From the NCBI GenBank assembly GCA_002441445.1, contig DJWC01000027.1:1-9440 (forward strand): DNA of 9,440 nucleotides. Direction: 5' to 3'. Of the stretch, positions 6,632 through 9,440 are shown piece after piece; positions within the stretch are counted from its first letter, which is position 1; every line of letters begins with the position of its first letter. A program made the position numbers and the translations under genes. The notes beneath the pieces are model-generated. The model saw nothing but the letters and a program-made list of their open reading frames with translations, was not told where the DNA came from and searched no databases. This stretch comes from Pusillimonas sp. UBA6240. Lineage in GTDB: Bacteria > Pseudomonadota > Gammaproteobacteria > Burkholderiales > Burkholderiaceae_B.

Positions 6632-6668
6632 AGCCACCGCCCGGCAATACCATGGCGGCTTATTTTTT
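6632..6668 (+). terminator. Terminator-like hairpin facing the dehydrogenase gene
   Basis: On the plus strand CCGCC (6637-6641) pairs with GGCGG (6654-6658); an alternative fold uses AGCC+GCC against GGC+GGCT with a 3-nt bulge. CTTA and six T residues (6663-6668) follow. No plus-strand gene is visible just upstream, so if real it would stop read-through from hmgA before it runs antisense into the dehydrogenase gene. The stem is weak. Confidence 0.25.
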
Positions 6669-6699
6669 GCGGCCCGTTTCGCAGCCTGTTTTGCGGCCC
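6665..6699. repeat. Three short direct repeats in the dehydrogenase-PAP2 spacer
   Basis: TTTTGCGGCCC occurs exactly at 6665-6675 and 6689-6699, and a degenerate middle copy, GTTTCGCAGCC, is at 6676-6686, giving a period of about 12 bp. The array directly abuts the stop codon of the dehydrogenase gene. Confidence 0.6.
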
Positions 6700-8115
6700 T
6701 CAGGCGGCCAGCACCTTGCCGGGGTTCATCAAGCCCTGCGGATCCAGGGCCTGCTTGATGCGCCGCATCAGCGCCAGTTCGATTGGGTCTTTGTAGCGCG
6801 GCAGGAGGTCGCGCTTCAATTGCCCCACGCCGTGCTCGGCGCTGATCGACCCGCCGTAGCGGTGCACACTGCCATGGACAAGGTCGTATACGGCAGCCTG
6901 TTTGGACAGCAGTTCTTCTTCCGTGTAGGCCTCGCCCCTGGCGACGTTGTAGTGCAGGTTGCCGTCGCCCAGATGGCCGAAAATGACATGTTGCACGCCG
7001 GGAAAGCTCTGCTGCAGGGCCGCGTTGGTGGTCGCCACGAAATCGGCGATACGTGACACAGGGATGGATACGTCATGCTTGATGCTTTTGCCGAAAGCCT
7101 TTTCGGATAGCGGTATGCTCTCGCGCAAATGCCACAGCGCATTGCTTTGCGCCACATTTTCAGCGATGACGGCATCGGCCGCCAGCCCGTCCTCGATGGC
7201 GGCGCCCACCACAGCCTCGAAGCGTTCGCGCGCGTGTTCGGCGCTTTCGCTGTCCGAGAGCTCCAGCAGCGCATACCAGGGCATGGCGGCCGACTCGCCT
7301 TCGAAGGGGATGCGCTGCTGCGGATAGCACTGGACCACGCCCTGCAGGCAGTTGCCCGCGATCAGCTCGAAGCCCGTCAGCGCGGCGCCGAATCCGCTGC
7401 GCGCCGTCGATAATACGGCAACCGCGTCTTCGACCGAACGCAACGCCAGCAGGGCCGTGCACTGGGCCACCGGCAAGGGGTACAGCTTGACCGTGGCCGC
7501 GGTGATGATGCCCAGCGTGCCTTCGCTGCCTATGTATAGGTCGCGCAGATCGTAGCCGGTATTGTCTTTGCGCAGCCCGCGCAGGCCACGCCAGATATCG
7601 CCCTCGGCCGTGACCACTTCCAGGCCCAGCGCAAGTTCGCGCGCATTGCCGTAGCGCAGCACCTGCGTGCCGCCGGCATTGGTGGCCAGGTTGCCGCCCA
7701 GGGTGCAACTGCCCTCGGCGGCCAGGCTCAGCGGAAACAGGCGGCCGGCGTCGCGCGCCGCCTGCTGCACGGATTGCAGGATGCATCCGGCTTCCGCCAC
7801 CAGCGTGTCATTGTCGGTATCGATGCCGCGTATGCGATTGAGCCGGGCGAGCGAGATCACGACGGCCTGCCCGCCGCCATCCGGCGTCGCGCCGCCGCAC
7901 AAGCCGGTGTTGCCGCCCTGCGGCACCATGGGAACCCGGTGGGCCACGCACCAGCGCACGACCTCGGCGACTTCTTCAGTGCTGCCCGGCTTGACGACCG
8001 CCAGCGCCCTGCCGCTATAACGGCCGCGCCAGTCCGTGGTGTAAGCCTCGGTTTCAGGGCCAGTCAGCACGTGCTGACGCCCCAGCATCTGGGCTAATTC
8101 GTCTGTACGGCTCAT
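6700..8115 (-). CDS. FAD-binding D-2-hydroxyacid dehydrogenase (GlcD/D-lactate/D-2-hydroxyglutarate dehydrogenase type)
   Basis: The 471-residue protein is a VAO/PCMH-fold flavoenzyme that should oxidise a D-2-hydroxyacid to the 2-oxoacid. The FAD domain shows PQGGNTGLCGG (65-75), SLAAEGSCTLGGN (130-142) and IGSEGTLGIIT (195-205). The C-terminal FAD-oxidase domain has R331-E, K346-H-D, G-H381-L-G-D-G-N-L-H388-Y-N390 and A-E427-H428-G-V-G, which correspond to the metal- and substrate-binding residues known in D-2-hydroxyglutarate and D-lactate dehydrogenases. Length is typical. No Fe-S partner (GlcE/GlcF) is adjacent, so a stand-alone enzyme is more likely than glycolate oxidase; whether the substrate is D-lactate, D-2-hydroxyglutarate or another acid is undecided. 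The start ATG at 8115 has AGGAAGG (8128-8122) six nt upstream. PAP2 lies 110 nt downstream on the same strand. Confidence 0.9.
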   Translation of the reverse strand: MSRTDELAQMLGRQHVLTGPETEAYTTDWRGRYSGRALAVVKPGSTEEVAEVVRWCVAHRVPMVPQGGNTGLCGGATPDGGGQAVVISLARLNRIRGIDTDNDTLVAEAGCILQSVQQAARDAGRLFPLSLAAEGSCTLGGNLATNAGGTQVLRYGNARELALGLEVVTAEGDIWRGLRGLRKDNTGYDLRDLYIGSEGTLGIITAATVKLYPLPVAQCTALLALRSVEDAVAVLSTARSGFGAALTGFELIAGNCLQGVVQCYPQQRIPFEGESAAMPWYALLELSDSESAEHARERFEAVVGAAIEDGLAADAVIAENVAQSNALWHLRESIPLSEKAFGKSIKHDVSIPVSRIADFVATTNAALQQSFPGVQHVIFGHLGDGNLHYNVARGEAYTEEELLSKQAAVYDLVHGSVHRYGGSISAEHGVGQLKRDLLPRYKDPIELALMRRIKQALDPQGLMNPGKVLAA

Positions 8116-8150
8116 CGACCGCCTTCCTGGGTAGTTCTGTCGGAGCCTTT

Positions 8151-8178
8151 ATTCTAAGGCAGATGGACTTGCAACAAG
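8151..8178 (-). promoter_or_regulatory. Candidate sigma-70 promoter of the dehydrogenase gene
   Basis: On the minus strand TAGAAT (8156-8151) matches the -10 consensus in 5 of 6 bases and lies 35 nt before the ATG. The -35 is poor: TTGTTG (8177-8172) with a 15-nt spacer, or CTTGTT with 16. An inverted repeat, CTTG-TTG-CAAG (8178-8168), overlaps the -35 and could be an operator half-site pair. Confidence 0.4.
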
Positions 8179-8210
8179 CGGCAGGCCCTTACAGCGGGCA
8201 GGCGGCCTTT

Positions 8211-8256
8211 GCGGTATGAGGCATGCGGTATGAGGCATGCGGTATGAGGCATGCGG
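8211..8256. repeat. 14-bp tandem repeat, 3.3 copies
   Basis: The unit GCGGTATGAGGCAT occurs perfectly at 8211-8224, 8225-8238 and 8239-8252, followed by a partial GCGG (8253-8256). It lies between the two divergent promoters. The length is not a multiple of three and no reading frame uses it, so it is a non-coding minisatellite likely to vary in copy number by slippage. Confidence 0.95.
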
Positions 8257-8302
8257 CTGGCGGCGCGCGGCGGGGAGCCGGCGGCCCGCCCGGTCCCGCG
8301 CC

Positions 8303-8330
8303 TGCACACCCTCATGTAATCCGCGATAAT
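8303..8330 (+). promoter_or_regulatory. Candidate sigma-70 promoter of phosphomannomutase
   Basis: TGCACA (8303-8308, 4 of 6 matches) and GATAAT (8325-8330, 5 of 6 matches) are separated by 16 nt. Transcription would start around 8336-8338, giving a leader of about 80 nt. It is the best promoter-like match I noticed in the window. Confidence 0.5.
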
Positions 8331-8338
8331 GATCCCAG

Positions 8339-8381
8339 GCCGCGGGCCCGCCCCTTCCCGAACGAGATGCCGGGCCGCGGC
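8339..8381 (+). other. GC-only stem-loop in the phosphomannomutase leader
   Basis: GCCGCGGGCCCG (8339-8350) pairs with CGGGCCGCGGC (8371-8381): 7 pairs, one bulged G, then 4 pairs, all G-C, with a 20-nt loop. If the candidate promoter is right, this hairpin forms almost at the 5' end of the mRNA. No T-tract follows, so it is not a terminator. It leaves the ribosome binding site at 8407-8412 free. Confidence 0.6.
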
Positions 8382-8406
8382 AGCCCACAAGATGCTCGAA
8401 CTTCAG

Positions 8407-8412
8407 AAAGGA
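8407..8412 (+). promoter_or_regulatory. Ribosome binding site that decides the phosphomannomutase start
   Basis: AAAGGA lies 6 nt before GTG 8419. The in-frame ATG at 8392 has only CAGCCCACAAG before it, with no Shine-Dalgarno match, so the GTG is preferred. Confidence 0.6.
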
Positions 8413-8418
8413 CAGACC

Positions 8419-9440
8419 GTGACGGCAGAACCCCAGCTTCCCACCGCAGTTTTCAAGGCTTACGACATCCGCGGCACCGTGCCCGACCAGTTGAACACCG
8501 GGTTCGCCCGTCGGCTGGGCCTTGCGCTGGCCCGGCAGGCCCTTGCCGCCGACATCCATGCGCTGGTCGTGGGCTACGACGGCCGTCACAGCAGCCCCGA
8601 CCTGTCCCGCGCGCTGCAGGACGGGCTGAATGAAGGGGGCATCGACACCCTGGATCTGGGCCTGGTGCCCACGCCGCTGGTCTATTTCGCCGCCCATACC
8701 CAGCACACCGGTTCCGGAGTCGCCATTACCGGCAGCCACAACCCGCCCGACTACAACGGCTTCAAGATCATGATGGCCGGGAAAACGCTGTACGGCGAGG
8801 GCATACAAGAACTGCGGCGCATCATGGCCGACCCGCAGGCCGCGGCGGCGCGGCAGCGCGGGCAGCGGCGCGAACTCGGCCTGCTGGATGCCTACATCGG
8901 CCACATCAGCGGCACCGTAAGCCTGGCCCGCCCCATGAAGATCGCCATCGACTGCGGCAACGGCGTCGGCGGCGTCGCCGCGGCGCGGCTTTTTCGCGCC
9001 CTGGGCTGCTCGGTGGACGAACTGTATTGCGACGTCGACGGCAGCTTTCCCAACCACCATCCCGACCCGGCCGATCCCCACAACCTGGAGGATTTGATAC
9101 GCCACGTGCAAGCGAGCGATTGCGAACTGGGCCTGGCTTTCGATGGCGACGCGGACCGCCTGGGGGTGGTCACAAAATCCGGGCAGATCATCTGGCCCGA
9201 CCGCCAACTCATTCTTTACGCGCGTGACGTGCTGGAACGCCAGCCGGGCGCAACCATCATTTTCGATGTCAAATGCAGCCGCCACGTGGCCCGGGCGGTC
9301 AAGCAGGCCGGCGGCAAGCCGCTGATGTGGCAAACAGGCCATTCCATGATCAAGGCCAAGCTGGCCGAAACCGGGGCGCCGCTGGCGGGCGAAATGAGCG
9401 GCCATATTTTCTTCAAGGAACGCTGGTACGGCTTCGACGA
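8419..9440 (+). CDS. algC/manB-like: Phosphomannomutase/phosphoglucomutase, N-terminal 340 codons (runs off the window)
   Basis: This alpha-D-phosphohexomutase interconverts hexose 6- and 1-phosphates, feeding GDP-mannose and UDP-glucose synthesis for LPS and exopolysaccharide. Visible landmarks are K-A-Y15-D-I-R18-G (phosphate contacts), the phosphoserine loop T-G-S106-H-N-P, the Mg2+ loop D242-G-D244-A-D246-R, T-G-H308 and the sugar-specificity loop G-E325-M-S327-G-H329. These match the Pseudomonas aeruginosa PMM/PGM enzyme closely in spacing, which favours a dual-specificity enzyme over GlmM. Domains 1-3 are nearly complete; domain 4 (about 120 residues) lies beyond the edge. The start is GTG 8419; an in-frame ATG at 8392 would add nine residues. 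It is divergent from the dehydrogenase gene and has its own candidate promoter and a structured leader. Confidence 0.93.
   Translation, partial: MTAEPQLPTAVFKAYDIRGTVPDQLNTGFARRLGLALARQALAADIHALVVGYDGRHSSPDLSRALQDGLNEGGIDTLDLGLVPTPLVYFAAHTQHTGSGVAITGSHNPPDYNGFKIMMAGKTLYGEGIQELRRIMADPQAAAARQRGQRRELGLLDAYIGHISGTVSLARPMKIAIDCGNGVGGVAAARLFRALGCSVDELYCDVDGSFPNHHPDPADPHNLEDLIRHVQASDCELGLAFDGDADRLGVVTKSGQIIWPDRQLILYARDVLERQPGATIIFDVKCSRHVARAVKQAGGKPLMWQTGHSMIKAKLAETGAPLAGEMSGHIFFKERWYGFD

Larger units (their letters stand above)
8116..8418. other. 303-bp divergent control region without a gene
   Basis: This gap separates the dehydrogenase gene (minus) from phosphomannomutase (plus). From left to right it holds the dehydrogenase ribosome binding site, a candidate minus-strand promoter, a short inverted repeat CTTG-CAA-CAAG (8168-8178), a 14-bp tandem repeat (8211-8256), a very GC-rich block (8253-8302), a candidate plus-strand promoter, a GC-only hairpin, and the phosphomannomutase ribosome binding site. 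I see no protein-coding signal in it. Confidence 0.7.

Noticed and set aside
6590..6637. Longer PAP2 reading from ATG 6637
   Set aside because: It would add 16 residues and place the AAGGAGG site inside the gene; no such site precedes 6637.
5715..6653. 312-codon minus-strand frame overlapping PAP2
   Set aside because: Out of frame with the PAP2 motifs; the PAP2 frame has membrane segments, catalytic motifs and a strong ribosome binding site.
8211..8256. CRISPR array
   Set aside because: The units are directly abutting with no spacers, only 14 bp long, and no cas gene is present.
8392..8418. ATG 8392 as the phosphomannomutase start
   Set aside because: In frame but without a ribosome binding site, whereas GTG 8419 has one at good spacing. 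Kept as a possible alternative only.
8149..9405. Long minus-strand open frame (418 codons) opposite phosphomannomutase
   Set aside because: Antisense to a clearly conserved enzyme; its end also runs through the 14-bp repeats and the dehydrogenase promoter. No domain or ribosome binding site is visible.
1..9440. Mobile element or genomic island
   Set aside because: A tRNA gene is present at the edge, but no integrase, transposase, attachment-site duplication or terminal inverted repeat is seen, and the genes are housekeeping in type.

Overview
The window reads as ordinary chromosomal core sequence of a high-GC betaproteobacterium, most likely Burkholderiales and probably Alcaligenaceae (Bordetella/Achromobacter-like). 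This rests on protein style, GC-rich third positions and the gene order TPR protein-lolB-ispE-tRNA-Gln; taxonomy is inference because no search was run. No insertion sequence, phage gene, CRISPR array or recombinase is visible.

Left part (1-3438, all minus strand): a tight run of an exported TPR protein, lolB (outer-membrane lipoprotein receptor), ispE (isoprenoid precursor kinase) and the 5' half of a tRNA-Gln(TTG) cut by the window edge. TPR and lolB overlap by 4 nt, lolB and ispE are 32 nt apart, and the ispE stop codon lies 3 nt before the tRNA. This looks like one transcription unit linking envelope assembly and isoprenoid synthesis to a tRNA.

Middle (3439-5760): an 85-bp divergent spacer, then mutM (8-oxoguanine/FAPY glycosylase) on the plus strand with a likely terminator, then hmgA (homogentisate 1,2-dioxygenase) with every expected active-site residue but no other tyrosine/homogentisate catabolic gene beside it in the window. 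A 13-bp perfect tandem duplication covers the hmgA stop codon.

Right part (5760-9440): a membrane PAP2-type phosphatase and an FAD-dependent D-2-hydroxyacid dehydrogenase, both minus strand. A 303-bp divergent control region follows, with two candidate promoters, a 14-bp tandem repeat (3.3 copies) and a GC-only hairpin in the probable leader of the next gene. The last gene is the first 340 codons of phosphomannomutase/phosphoglucomutase (algC type), which continues past the window.

I see no new multi-gene system. The observations worth checking are small: the 3-nt ispE/tRNA junction, the two perfect tandem repeats, the possible 5'-terminal hairpin on the phosphomannomutase mRNA, a changed third-motif residue in the PAP2 protein, and a divergent gene pair in which neither start codon has a Shine-Dalgarno sequence.
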